From: an uncultured Clostridia bacterium
GTDB taxonomy: Bacteria; Bacillota; Clostridia; Oscillospirales; Acutalibacteraceae
DNA length: 39,018 nt
Assembly (NCBI GenBank): GCA_937880805.1
Contig: CALGRR010000072.1
Location: 1-39,018 of the forward strand
Direction: 5' to 3'
The notes below the pieces were generated by a model that saw nothing but the letters and a program-made list of their open reading frames with translations, made no database searches and was not told the DNA's origin. Shown piece after piece: positions 15,492-24,209 of the stretch. Each line of letters opens with the position of its first letter. The first letter of the stretch is position 1. A program made the position numbers and the translations under genes.

Positions 15492-16871
15492 ATGACAACA
15501 GAAATGCATTATTATGACATTTATCCCAAGGTTTTCCCTGCGGGCAAAGAAATAACAATAACAATAAAGCATCTCGGTTACCACGCAGAATTCAAAAATC
15601 CCGAGAATGTTATCATTAAAATTTTTGGTCTTGACGACGGCAACCCCAGAGATTATCCCCACAGAGGCAACGGTTATGAGATTCCCTATTCAACGGAAGG
15701 AAACTGCTATAAGATTACTCATACCTTCCCCCGAGAACAGCAGTATTATGTGAGATTTTTTGATAAAACAACAGATAAAAGGCTTCTTCAGCTTAGCGTT
15801 TATGCTCTTGATGAAGACCTTTGCGGCAGGTATCCGCTTATAGGCGATTTGCATATGCACACCTGCTGCTCCGACGGCAAGCAGTCGCCCGCAATCGTTT
15901 GTGCAAACTACAGAAAGCACGGCTATGATTTCTTTGCAATAACCGATCATCACCGTTACTGGCCTTCGCTTGAAGCGATTGAGGTTTATAAGGATGTGCC
16001 CATTGAATTCAATATTGTTCCCGGTGAAGAGGTGCATCTGCCAGACCTTCAGCCCGACCACATAAACGATGTTCATATCGTTAATTTCGGCGGCAAATAT
16101 TCCGTTAATGCAATTCTTAAGGAAGAAGAATATATCAGCGAATACGGCAATGATATTGAAAAACGCCGCTTTGAGGGCTTCCCTTGCCCCGACCAAATTG
16201 ATGAAGACGGCTATAGGGCAGAGGTTGATGCACTTGCCGCAACTCTCGATATTCCCGAAGGCATAGAGCCGTTTACATATGCAAGCTGCGTATGGGTATT
16301 CAATCATATCAGAAAGGCAGAGGGATTGGGAATTTTCTGCCACCCCTATTGGCTTTCAAATGTTCATCAGGTGCCCGAAAACATAACCGATTATATGCTT
16401 AAAACCCATCCGTTTGATGCTTTTGAGGTGCTCGGCGGTGAAAATTATTATGAGCATAACGGCTTCCAGACTCATAAATATTATGAGGTGCTTGCAAAGG
16501 GATATGAAAAATTCCCCATCGTAGGCAGCACAGACAGCCACAGCTCAATCAATAACGAAAATGCTTATGTTGCTTCAACAATGGTATTTTCACCCGCAAA
16601 CGAAAGAGAAGCAATTATTGATTCAATAAAGAATTTCTATTCAATCGCAATCGACGGCATCAGCAAGGAATACCGCCTTGTGGGCGATTTCAGGCTTGCA
16701 CGCTACGCAAACTTCCTGCTTAAGGATTATTTCCCGCTTCACGATGACCTTTGCTATGAAGAGGGCAGAGCAATGAAGGATTATGCCTGCGGAATTGAGG
16801 GTGCAAAGGAAACCCTTGAATTCATCAGCGGCAGAATACAGAAGCAGAGAGAAAAATATTTCGCATTTTAA
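15492..16871 (+). CDS. Two-domain PHP metal-dependent phosphoesterase
   Basis: 459 residues. Residues 1-~115 look like an N-terminal beta-sandwich (EITITIKHLGYHAEF). The PHP domain follows with metal-binding motifs GDLHMHTCCSDGKQ, AITDHHRYW, GEEVHLPD, CHPYW and STDSHSS. PHP proteins hydrolyse phosphate esters or related bonds using bound metals. The N-terminal domain and length differ from HisJ or DNA polymerase PHP proteins. It follows the oxidoreductase after 5 nt, so a linked catabolic role is likely. A 14-bp perfect stem follows the stop codon. Confidence 0.85.
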   Translation: MTTEMHYYDIYPKVFPAGKEITITIKHLGYHAEFKNPENVIIKIFGLDDGNPRDYPHRGNGYEIPYSTEGNCYKITHTFPREQQYYVRFFDKTTDKRLLQLSVYALDEDLCGRYPLIGDLHMHTCCSDGKQSPAIVCANYRKHGYDFFAITDHHRYWPSLEAIEVYKDVPIEFNIVPGEEVHLPDLQPDHINDVHIVNFGGKYSVNAILKEEEYISEYGNDIEKRRFEGFPCPDQIDEDGYRAEVDALAATLDIPEGIEPFTYASCVWVFNHIRKAEGLGIFCHPYWLSNVHQVPENITDYMLKTHPFDAFEVLGGENYYEHNGFQTHKYYEVLAKGYEKFPIVGSTDSHSSINNENAYVASTMVFSPANEREAIIDSIKNFYSIAIDGISKEYRLVGDFRLARYANFLLKDYFPLHDDLCYEEGRAMKDYACGIEGAKETLEFISGRIQKQREKYFAF

Positions 16872-16875
16872 AAAC

Positions 16876-16910
16876 AACCCCCGCCGAGGCACGAAACCTC
16901 GGCGGGGGTT
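16876..16910. terminator. Perfect 14-bp GC-rich hairpin between convergent genes
   Basis: Arms 16876-16889 and 16897-16910 are exactly complementary with a 7-nt loop. Only a short T run follows on the minus strand and none on the plus strand. It separates the convergent PHP and GH127 genes and probably stops transcription from both sides through stem strength. Confidence 0.8.
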
Positions 16911-16919
16911 AATCATATA

Positions 16920-18734
16920 TTACGCTTCATCAATCATCGGCATTTCGGTCATACGCAGTTTTGCACAGCCGTACGGGCAGAGCTCAATTTTCTGCACTTC
17001 GGAAATCGGTTTTCTTGATTTCGGAGTTTTTCTTGCAATGCTTCTGTAGGGGAATTTAAGCCCCCAGTCAAGCTGCTGCATATTTGCTTTGATTGATACG
17101 GGCGGGTTGGCCTGCGAAAACGGAATATCGCTGATTTCATTGTGAATTATTTCAAAATCCGAATCGGTATATCCGTAATTCCAGTGCGTTGTTGGAATGA
17201 ACTGATAATCACAATACGGGAATCTGCGTTCAACTCCCTTTTTGGTGTATTCACGCATTTTCTTTTCATATGCAATGGGAACGGAGAAAAGCAATGAACC
17301 CATCTGCAAGGCATAAAGCTTATTAGGTCTTTCTTTGAAATACGGTGTTGCCGTAAATTCAATTTCAATTTCCGTTTTACCGTTGCTTATTGCAAATTCA
17401 AGGTCTTTGGTTTCTGCATTCTTACCGTTAACCTTCAGATTTTTTGCAAAAGAGGGGATGCGGACTACAAAGTCAAAATCCCTTTGAGCATCTATATAAT
17501 AGTGCATCTTATTGTTGAAAGGATAGTCGGTTTCAAGCCTGATAGTAACTCCGTCAGCATTAAGAACAGACGGCAGCATAACCGAGTTTATTATCTTTTT
17601 TTCGCTGTGCATAAATGCAGAAAGAGCAAATTTAGGCCAGCCCTGGCTGAAATTTGCCGTGCAGCAGCCGAAATTCGGTTCAAGCCCGAATGTGTGTGCA
17701 TAAGGTCCGTTTGTGCTCCACGGAGCCATAATCATTGTTTTTTGGCAGGCAGTCTGGTTCACCTGCTGAACATATTGATGAGTCCACATATCCTCGCTTA
17801 ATGTAGCCGGAAGTGCGTTGAATGCAAGCATTTCAAGGCGTTCTGCCCATTTGTTATCGCCCATATGAGCAAAAATCTCCTCGTATGAAAACATCTGCTC
17901 AACAACGGCACAGCACTCTGTGCCCCTTGTGGGGTCAAGTCCCGAAAGCACCTCGTCACCCGTAAAGCCTTCAAATGCAGTTCCGTTGTATTTATCAAGA
18001 ATTTTACGGAGCTTTTCGGCATTGTCGGTGTATTCTTCACCGAGCAATTCATAAGATACCGCTTCGCTTTTAAGCATCATTGTTATGTTAACGATATGAG
18101 TTTTTCTCAGCCAATTATGGCTTGTCTTTTTCCACGATTCGGTTGCGGTGTTATAGTCAAAGCCCTGCTCTTTAATGATTTTTGCAAGGTCTTTTATCCA
18201 TTCCTCACTATATTTTTCATAAATGAAGTTGAGAGAAATGAACGTTTCAAACCATCTGAATTTTGCCCACTTGAAAAGCTTGATTTCGCCGCTTTTAAGA
18301 AGGTTATAGTAGTTTCTGAGAACCTTATAAATGACCTTGGGAATTCGTTCATCGCCCGAACAGTCATAATAAACCTTAAGCGTTTTGCAGATAAGCTGCA
18401 CAGCCCAGGTATCGTATTTTGCTATTCTTTCCTTTTCGCAAGGGCAAATCCAGCCGTCTTCCTCCTGCGAGGAAACAATGGCGTCAATATATTTTTTTGC
18501 TGTTGCAATCAGCTCTTCATTTTCAAGAAGATATGCAAGGGGAATAAAGCCGTCGAGCCAATAGGGCACTCTTTCCCAGCCTTCACGGTTGCCGCCGATC
18601 CACGCACTGTCACGAATATCAGGCCATATCTTGTGAAGATTGCCGCTTAAGCCTTCCGCCTGAATTTCAAGCTGACGGCGAAGCCAGCCTTCGGGTTTAA
18701 GTTCCTTTGATGTATAGAAATTCCACTTGTTCAT
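16920..18734 (-). CDS. GH127-type beta-L-arabinofuranosidase
   Basis: 604 residues with no signal peptide, so cytoplasmic. The (alpha/alpha)6 barrel is seen in the N-terminal half (GWLRRQLEIQAEGL, WIGGNREGWERVPYWLDGFI, QEEDGWICP). The GH127 zinc site is present: GTECC near residue 272 and the vicinal pair FGCCTAN near 355, where one Cys is the nucleophile in studied members. The C-terminal part is beta-rich. These enzymes release L-arabinofuranose from beta-linked arabino-oligosaccharides. GH146 and other DUF1680-related families are alternatives. It starts 9 nt after the MFS transporter stop, so the pair probably imports and cleaves an oligosaccharide. Confidence 0.88.
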   Translation of the reverse strand: MNKWNFYTSKELKPEGWLRRQLEIQAEGLSGNLHKIWPDIRDSAWIGGNREGWERVPYWLDGFIPLAYLLENEELIATAKKYIDAIVSSQEEDGWICPCEKERIAKYDTWAVQLICKTLKVYYDCSGDERIPKVIYKVLRNYYNLLKSGEIKLFKWAKFRWFETFISLNFIYEKYSEEWIKDLAKIIKEQGFDYNTATESWKKTSHNWLRKTHIVNITMMLKSEAVSYELLGEEYTDNAEKLRKILDKYNGTAFEGFTGDEVLSGLDPTRGTECCAVVEQMFSYEEIFAHMGDNKWAERLEMLAFNALPATLSEDMWTHQYVQQVNQTACQKTMIMAPWSTNGPYAHTFGLEPNFGCCTANFSQGWPKFALSAFMHSEKKIINSVMLPSVLNADGVTIRLETDYPFNNKMHYYIDAQRDFDFVVRIPSFAKNLKVNGKNAETKDLEFAISNGKTEIEIEFTATPYFKERPNKLYALQMGSLLFSVPIAYEKKMREYTKKGVERRFPYCDYQFIPTTHWNYGYTDSDFEIIHNEISDIPFSQANPPVSIKANMQQLDWGLKFPYRSIARKTPKSRKPISEVQKIELCPYGCAKLRMTEMPMIDEA

Positions 18735-18743
18735 ACTGTTACC

Positions 18744-20147
18744 TCAGGAAACTTTTTCTGTTTTATCTGTTTTGGCTTCTTCTGTATGTGCACCCTTTTT
18801 GTTAAGAAAATAGAGAGGAATAAATGCAAAAACACATACTATGGCAGCCCATAAGAACATATCCTTTGCAGGCACGATTACCTCTGCGTTGGCTTCGTTC
18901 AGAATTGTCTGTGCAGCATTCTGGCACGCTTTATCACCGATAACGGGACCTATAACCATAGGAAGTAAAACGGCGAATATCATTCTGATACCCTGGAAAA
19001 GTCCTGCTTTGCCTTCAGGGATGAAATCCTTGACGGCAGCACCGAACAGAATGTTAACAAGAGCGTTGCCGAGAACAACGGGCAGAATGCTTATAAGAAT
19101 AACATAAATGTTTGTGCTTGTTGAGAGAAGGAGGAATCCCAGAGTCAGAACGGTAACACCTATCACAAGGCAAAAGCCTCTTTTCTTTGTTGAGAGCTTT
19201 AAAAGCAATACAATGCAGGCAAGCAGGATAATTGCAACAATCACTGCAGTGATAATAACAGAAGGCTTCAGAAGATTATTAACTCCGCCGTTATCGGGAA
19301 TAACAACATATTGAATATATGTAAGAAGATAAGGATAGAAAACCTGAAACGCAATTATCGCAAAGCAGAATGATGCAAGAGCGAGATAGAGTCTTGAATT
19401 CTCTTTTATAACAGAAGGTCTGAAACCATAGAGAAGTGTTGATAAATAGGATGAATTATCATTTCTCTGCACGGTGCGGGGAGGGTCTTTGATAAGAAAC
19501 AGACCAATCACGCCGCACAAGGTAACAACAAGACCTAAAACTATAAAGAAAAGCTTGTATGTAATGGTGCCTGCCTGAGCAAAGCTGCCAACTCCCGTTA
19601 CCGCAAGCGAAGATACTGTGCCCACAACGGATAAAACCGTTTCAACAATCGGTCTTTGCTTCGGCACGGTAATATCCGTTACCCAAGCCTGAAATGCCGC
19701 ATCGTTACTTGTTGAACCCATAAAGGTCATAACAATATCCATCAGAATAACAAACCACACCGTTGTGCCGAGGATTTTCGCCTCATCGGTAAGATTAAAA
19801 AGATTTGCAACATTATCCTTCGTGATGAAGCCGAACATTGCCGTAACAATACCCCAGAGAATATAACCGACAGAAATGAACATCTTGCGGTTTTTCAGCT
19901 TATCGCTCAATGCACCCATTACAAAAGTGGTAAGCACCGCCGCAATAGCGGAGAGTGCAACCATACGGGCTACCGCAGTTGTTGCTTCCATAGAACCGAG
20001 AATAGCCGCCTGCGAAACATCGGCATATATTTCGTTTGTAATAAACGTGTTGAAATACATATTCTCTGTGTTCCAGGCTATACCGCCCATAAAGCAGAAC
20101 AGAGTGATAATAAACCAATTCTTTTTGCTGAGTTTTTCATTAATCAC
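18744..20147 (-). CDS. MFS transporter, probable oligosaccharide permease
   Basis: 467 residues, about 12 membrane helices, with the MFS inter-helix 2/3 signature GALSDKLKNRK and a central cytoplasmic loop (KDPPRTVQRND). It resembles MFS carriers near glycosidase genes in clostridia. Start codon is GTG at 20147, with AAGGTGA upstream. The downstream GH127 gene suggests import of arabinose-containing oligosaccharides. A sigma-A promoter precedes it. Confidence 0.85.
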   Translation of the reverse strand: MINEKLSKKNWFIITLFCFMGGIAWNTENMYFNTFITNEIYADVSQAAILGSMEATTAVARMVALSAIAAVLTTFVMGALSDKLKNRKMFISVGYILWGIVTAMFGFITKDNVANLFNLTDEAKILGTTVWFVILMDIVMTFMGSTSNDAAFQAWVTDITVPKQRPIVETVLSVVGTVSSLAVTGVGSFAQAGTITYKLFFIVLGLVVTLCGVIGLFLIKDPPRTVQRNDNSSYLSTLLYGFRPSVIKENSRLYLALASFCFAIIAFQVFYPYLLTYIQYVVIPDNGGVNNLLKPSVIITAVIVAIILLACIVLLLKLSTKKRGFCLVIGVTVLTLGFLLLSTSTNIYVILISILPVVLGNALVNILFGAAVKDFIPEGKAGLFQGIRMIFAVLLPMVIGPVIGDKACQNAAQTILNEANAEVIVPAKDMFLWAAIVCVFAFIPLYFLNKKGAHTEEAKTDKTEKVS

Positions 20148-20186
20148 ATTATCACCTTCCGAAAATCAAAATCGGGACTGAACAAT

Positions 20187-20215
20187 ATTATAAATAAATA
20201 TTCCGGTAAAGTCAA
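20187..20215 (-). promoter_or_regulatory. Promoter of the MFS-GH127 operon
   Basis: On the minus strand, TTGACT (20215-20210), 17-nt spacer, perfect TATAAT (20192-20187), about 40 nt before the GTG start. Confidence 0.85.
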
Positions 20216-20240
20216 ATAACAAAAAACTTTATGCAAATAA

Positions 20241-20269
20241 TTGACACTCAAAGATTATACGGCTACAAT
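20241..20269 (+). promoter_or_regulatory. Promoter of the SpoU-type methyltransferase gene
   Basis: Perfect TTGACA (20241-20246), 17-nt spacer, TACAAT (20264-20269), 27 nt before the ATG at 20297. It is divergent from the MFS promoter. Confidence 0.88.
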
Positions 20270-20296
20270 ATTCATATCAACAAAATGGAGAATATT

Positions 20297-21115
20297 ATGA
20301 ATAAAATTACGGAAATAACAGATTTTCTTGCACCCGAGCTGGATGTATATGCACGGTTAAGTGAGGTTCAGCTGTTAAACAGAGAGTTTCCAGAAAAAGG
20401 CTTGTTTATAGCAGAAAGCCCGAAGGTTATCGAGCGTGCTCTTGATGCGGGTTATGAACCGATTTCGTGTCTTATGGAAAAAAGGCATATTGAGGGCGAA
20501 GGCAAGCGGATTATTGAAAGAATTAAAGATGTTCCCGTCTTTTGTGCGGAATTTGATATTCTGACTCAGCTGACTGGCTTCAAGCTTACGAGAGGTATGC
20601 TGTGTGCTATGAAACGGAAACCTCTGCCCGATGTCAGAGAAATCTGCGAAAACAAAAGAAGAATAGTTATATTGGATAAGGTTATGAACCCAACTAATGT
20701 GGGTGCCGTAATCCGTTCGGCTGCGGCACTTGGAATGGATGCGGTACTCCTGACTCCCGGATGCTCCGACCCTCTCTACAGACGTGCGGCAAGAGTCAGT
20801 ATGGGCACCGTGTTTCAGATTGACTGGACCTTTTTATCCGACAACAGTCTTGATGAAATAAAGGCTCTCGGGTTTAAAACGGTTGCTATGGCACTTAAGG
20901 AAAATTCTCTTTCCGTAAATGACCCAAGACTTGCGGCTGAAAAAAAGCTTGCTGTTGTTATGGGAACAGAGGGCGACGGACTTTCCGATAAAACTATAGA
21001 AGATTGCGATTATACTGTTAAAATACCGATGTATCACGGTGTTGATTCGCTGAATGTTGCCGCCGCCTCCGCAGTAGCATTCTATCAGCTCGGTAATAAA
21101 CAGAACGGTGTCTGA
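20297..21115 (+). CDS. SpoU/TrmH-family RNA 2'-O-methyltransferase
   Basis: 272 residues from ATG at 20297, chosen for GGAG just upstream; earlier in-frame starts lie over the promoter. It has an N-terminal substrate-binding domain and a C-terminal SPOUT knot with all three motifs: NPTNVGAVIRSAAALGMDAV, VMGTEGDGLS and IPMYHGVDSLNVAAASAVAF. The enzyme transfers a methyl group from SAM to a ribose 2'-OH in rRNA or tRNA; target unknown. It has its own promoter. The surface polysaccharide cluster starts after it. Confidence 0.92.
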   Translation: MNKITEITDFLAPELDVYARLSEVQLLNREFPEKGLFIAESPKVIERALDAGYEPISCLMEKRHIEGEGKRIIERIKDVPVFCAEFDILTQLTGFKLTRGMLCAMKRKPLPDVREICENKRRIVILDKVMNPTNVGAVIRSAAALGMDAVLLTPGCSDPLYRRAARVSMGTVFQIDWTFLSDNSLDEIKALGFKTVAMALKENSLSVNDPRLAAEKKLAVVMGTEGDGLSDKTIEDCDYTVKIPMYHGVDSLNVAAASAVAFYQLGNKQNGV

Positions 21116-21192
21116 ATCCGATACAAAATAAGGAGTATTTTCACACTTTTAATATAAACGTAAACAAACTTTTAGAAATTTGTTAAAAATTA

Positions 21193-21221
21193 TTGACTTT
21201 ATTTATTATATTTATTATAAT
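21193..21221 (+). promoter_or_regulatory. Promoter of the surface polysaccharide cluster
   Basis: TTGACT (21193-21198), 17-nt AT-only spacer, perfect TATAAT (21216-21221), about 50 nt before the first gene. AAGGAG (21251-21256) lies 14 nt before the ATG at 21271, an unusually long spacing, but an in-frame TAA at 21262 excludes an earlier start. Confidence 0.85.
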
Positions 21222-21270
21222 TATATCTGTATAATTGCCTGAATGGTGTCAAGGAGAGATTTAAGCAAAA

Positions 21271-22029
21271 ATGGAAAACAAAAATATTAATTCTAACGCA
21301 AAGGATTACTATGTAATAGACCTTGTTCATATAGTCAAAAGTGTATTGCCCAAAGCATGGATCATTGTTATCTGCAGTATTTTATGTGCGGCAATAGCTT
21401 TTTCAATCGCAGCCTTTGCAATAACACCCACCTATTCGTCTTCAATTATGCTTTATGTTAACAACAGCTCGTTTACCGTTGGTGATCTGGGGTTCAGCAT
21501 CAGCTCATCAGAAATCAGTGCAGCACAGAGTCTTGTAAAAACATATACGGTTCTTTTGAAAAACCGCACAACTCTTGAAAAGGTTATTGAAGCGACCGGC
21601 GTATCATATGATTGGGAAGATCTTTATGAAATGATTGAAGCTTCTCCTGTTAATGAAACAGAGATTATGAAAGTTACCGTGACAAGTACCGACCCTAACG
21701 AAGCAAAAAATATTGCAAACGGAATAGCAAAAATTCTTCCTCAGAGAGTATCTGAAATTGTAGAAGGCAGTTCAATGGAGGTTGTTGACTCTGCAATCGC
21801 AATCAACAAGAAGGTTGCTCCGAACATAACAAAGTTCACGGCAATCGGATTTTTGATCGGAGCGTTTTTATCGCTCGCCGTGCTTGTTGTTTTTGCGTTG
21901 TTTGATAACACAATTCACGACGAAGAATATGTTCTTAATAACTATGGTTATCCGATTCTTGCAAAGATACCCGATTTGATTAATACCGGAACAAAGAAGT
22001 ATTCTTATTATAACAGCTATAAAAAGTGA
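21271..22029 (+). CDS. Wzz/YveK-type polysaccharide chain-length regulator
   Basis: 252 residues with two membrane helices (about 29-52 and 195-217) flanking an extracellular alpha-rich domain, the polysaccharide co-polymerase layout. Family signs are YYVIDLVHIVKSVLPKAWII at the N-terminus, PTYSSSIMLYVN after helix 1 and PNITKFTAIGFLIGAFLSLA at helix 2. In Gram-positive bacteria this transmembrane activator pairs with the separate BY-kinase encoded 16 nt downstream. Together they control export and length of the polymer. It is the first gene of the cluster. Confidence 0.9.
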   Translation: MENKNINSNAKDYYVIDLVHIVKSVLPKAWIIVICSILCAAIAFSIAAFAITPTYSSSIMLYVNNSSFTVGDLGFSISSSEISAAQSLVKTYTVLLKNRTTLEKVIEATGVSYDWEDLYEMIEASPVNETEIMKVTVTSTDPNEAKNIANGIAKILPQRVSEIVEGSSMEVVDSAIAINKKVAPNITKFTAIGFLIGAFLSLAVLVVFALFDNTIHDEEYVLNNYGYPILAKIPDLINTGTKKYSYYNSYKK

Positions 22030-22045
22030 AAGCAGATGAACTGAT

Positions 22046-22798
22046 ATGAGAAAAAGTAAAAGTAATTTCTTCTCGGGCAATGAGAATAAGAAAACATTAC
22101 ATAAGAATCTTGAATTTACCGCTGTTGAGCAGTATAAGCTGCTCAGAACAAACCTTTCGTTTACTCTTCCTCAGGATGAGAAGTGTTCAATAATCGGCGT
22201 AACAAGTGCTATGAGAGGTGAAGGCAAGAGCACAACAGCAGTTAACCTTTCCTATGTATTGGCAGAAAGCGGAAAAAAGGTTTTGCTTATTGACGGCGAT
22301 ATGAGAATCCCCAGTATTGCAAAAAAGATGGGAATTGAGAATGATTACGGACTTACTGATTTGTTGAGGGGAGCAAATTCCGTGCAGATGGGCAGCTTTA
22401 AGTACCCGGATCATCCAAATTGGTATATTATGCCTTCGGGTGCATTGCCTCCTAACCCTTCCGAGCTTCTCGGTTCAGTGAGAATGAAGAATGTCATTAG
22501 TGTTCTTTCGGAGAATTTTGATTGCATCGTAATTGACCTTCCGCCCGTTAATCTTGTTTCCGATGCTCTTGCAATATCAAAATATATAAGTGGAATGATT
22601 GTGGTTATCAGAGAGGATTATACAGAAAAGAAGGAGCTTGAAACCTGTTTCAGACAGCTTAAGCTTTCAGATGTAAATGTTCTCGGCTGTGTAATCAACG
22701 AAGATAAGAGGGGAAACGGTTCCTACAGCAAATACCGCTATAAAAGATACTATAAATATTATAAATATTATTATAAAGACAGCGCTTCAAAAAAATAA
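22046..22798 (+). CDS. BY-kinase (CpsD/YwqD-type tyrosine autokinase)
   Basis: 250 residues. ATP-binding motifs are Walker A (SAMRGEGKSTTAVN), Walker A' (VLLIDGDMRIPS) and Walker B (CIVIDLPPV). The C-terminal tail has ten tyrosines within ~20 residues (YSKYRYKRYY then more Tyr/Lys), the autophosphorylation cluster. The kinase cycles between phosphorylated and free states with the Wzz-like partner and the PHP phosphatase downstream to tune polymer production. Confidence 0.95.
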   Translation: MRKSKSNFFSGNENKKTLHKNLEFTAVEQYKLLRTNLSFTLPQDEKCSIIGVTSAMRGEGKSTTAVNLSYVLAESGKKVLLIDGDMRIPSIAKKMGIENDYGLTDLLRGANSVQMGSFKYPDHPNWYIMPSGALPPNPSELLGSVRMKNVISVLSENFDCIVIDLPPVNLVSDALAISKYISGMIVVIREDYTEKKELETCFRQLKLSDVNVLGCVINEDKRGNGSYSKYRYKRYYKYYKYYYKDSASKK

Positions 22799-22810
22799 GA
22801 AGGTGAGTGT

Positions 22811-23509
22811 ATGACAGATTTTCATTCGCATATCCTTCCTGAAGTAGATGACGGTAGCCAAAGTGTTGATGAGAGTATTTTGATGATTAATGCGTTAGCA
22901 GAGCAGGGGATTGACAGAATTGTTGCAACTCCGCATTTTTACGCTAATGATGAATCTGTAAGTGAATTTCTTGTCAGAAGACAAAAAGCGTATAATGAAT
23001 TGATGAATGCCGGATTACCCGGAAAGCCAACAATAATTCAAGGTGCAGAGGTCAGATACTATGACGGTATAAGACGATTATCCGACTTAAAATCCTTATG
23101 CGTTCAGGGAACGAAGCTTTTGCTTCTCGAAATGCCGTTTACAAAGTGGACTGAATACACACTCAGAGAGCTTGTTGATATTTCTTCTGACGGAAAAGTA
23201 ACTCTTGTGCTTGCTCATATTGACAGATATCTGAAAATTCAGAAGCCTGATGTATGGTACAGACTTGCAGACAACGGAATTCTTATGCAGCTCAATTCAA
23301 GCTATATCAATGATTTTTTTACAAGACACAAAGCGATAAAGCTTTTAAAAAAAGGCATCATTAACTTTTTAGGCTCAGATTGCCATAATATGAATGACAG
23401 AGCTCCGAATATTGGAAAAGCGTTAAGTATTGCAGAAAAAAAGCTTGGAAAAGATTTTAAATCCGGCTTTGATGATTATATAGATGAATTTTTTGAAATT
23501 AAAATTTAA
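22811..23509 (+). CDS. PHP-type tyrosine-protein phosphatase (CpsB/YwqE)
   Basis: 232 residues, typical CpsB length. Metal-binding motifs are DFHSHILPEVDDGSQS, ATPHFYAND, GAEVR, LAHIDRY and GSDCHNM. It removes phosphate from the Tyr cluster of the BY-kinase whose gene ends 12 nt upstream. An AAGGTGAG ribosome site precedes the ATG. Confidence 0.95.
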   Translation: MTDFHSHILPEVDDGSQSVDESILMINALAEQGIDRIVATPHFYANDESVSEFLVRRQKAYNELMNAGLPGKPTIIQGAEVRYYDGIRRLSDLKSLCVQGTKLLLLEMPFTKWTEYTLRELVDISSDGKVTLVLAHIDRYLKIQKPDVWYRLADNGILMQLNSSYINDFFTRHKAIKLLKKGIINFLGSDCHNMNDRAPNIGKALSIAEKKLGKDFKSGFDDYIDEFFEIKI

Positions 23510-23531
23510 ATTCTGAAAGGATGAATTTATT

Positions 23532-24209
23532 ATGAAAAAGGTTTTAATAGTTGTTTTTGCAGTTATTATGGTTGTTTCGGCGGGCGTTATGGCGTTTGCA
23601 CAGGGCGGTTTTGTTTCCAGTCCCTCAGCTAATCCCGCACCCGTAATCATTGAAGTTGTTTATGGTGAAGACTCGTGCGAACCCCGAATTGTTGTAACTC
23701 CTTATTCTGAGCGAGATACTCTCGATGAGGAGAGAGAGGAAGATATGAACGAGGCATATGCTGAAATTGCAGCAAGCGAAGACCTTACCGATCTTTGTGA
23801 AGCACTTGAGATAGTTGCAGCTGAAAAGGGTATTCCCGTTGAAAATCTTGCAGTCAGTGATTTATTTGATGTTACTGCGTATCATACCGGCTATGATCAT
23901 GAGTATTGCGGTTCAATCAGAGTTACGCTTGCATCAGAAACAATCAACAATTTTGTAGCTCTTCTTCACAGAGATAAGCAGGGCAGTTGGGAAGTCGTTC
24001 CTGAAGTAATTGTTTATGCTGACGAGAATGCAATCGAATTCTTGGCACGCGATTTCTCACCATTTGCAGTTGTTGTTGATGTTTCGGGAGATGATCTGCC
24101 CAACACAGGTGAAGCTCTCTTAATTCCCGCAATCGCAATGTTTGTTTCAGCAGTTTCTCTTGTTGTTGTTCTTCTCAACATCAAGAAGAGCAAGAAGCAG
24201 GAAGTATGA
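23532..24209 (+). CDS. LPNTG-anchored surface protein within the polysaccharide cluster
   Basis: 225 residues. It has an N-terminal signal peptide (KKVLIVVFAVIMVVSAGVMAFAQ), an acidic extracellular region and a beta domain ending in ARDFSPFAVVVDV. That type of domain recurs in Firmicute surface proteins. The C-terminus is a sortase signal: LPNTG, hydrophobic helix, KKSKKQEV tail. It should be covalently attached to peptidoglycan by sortase; no sortase gene is in the window. It overlaps the LCP ligase gene by 4 nt (ATGA), so translation is probably coupled. A protein of this type between the phosphatase and LCP genes is uncommon in textbook capsule loci. Function unknown. Confidence 0.85.
   Translation: MKKVLIVVFAVIMVVSAGVMAFAQGGFVSSPSANPAPVIIEVVYGEDSCEPRIVVTPYSERDTLDEEREEDMNEAYAEIAASEDLTDLCEALEIVAAEKGIPVENLAVSDLFDVTAYHTGYDHEYCGSIRVTLASETINNFVALLHRDKQGSWEVVPEVIVYADENAIEFLARDFSPFAVVVDVSGDDLPNTGEALLIPAIAMFVSAVSLVVVLLNIKKSKKQEV

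Noticed and set aside
15690..16343. A 217-codon minus-strand frame
   Set aside because: Antisense to the PHP-domain gene, whose metal-binding motifs are intact. No ribosome site or domain is seen.
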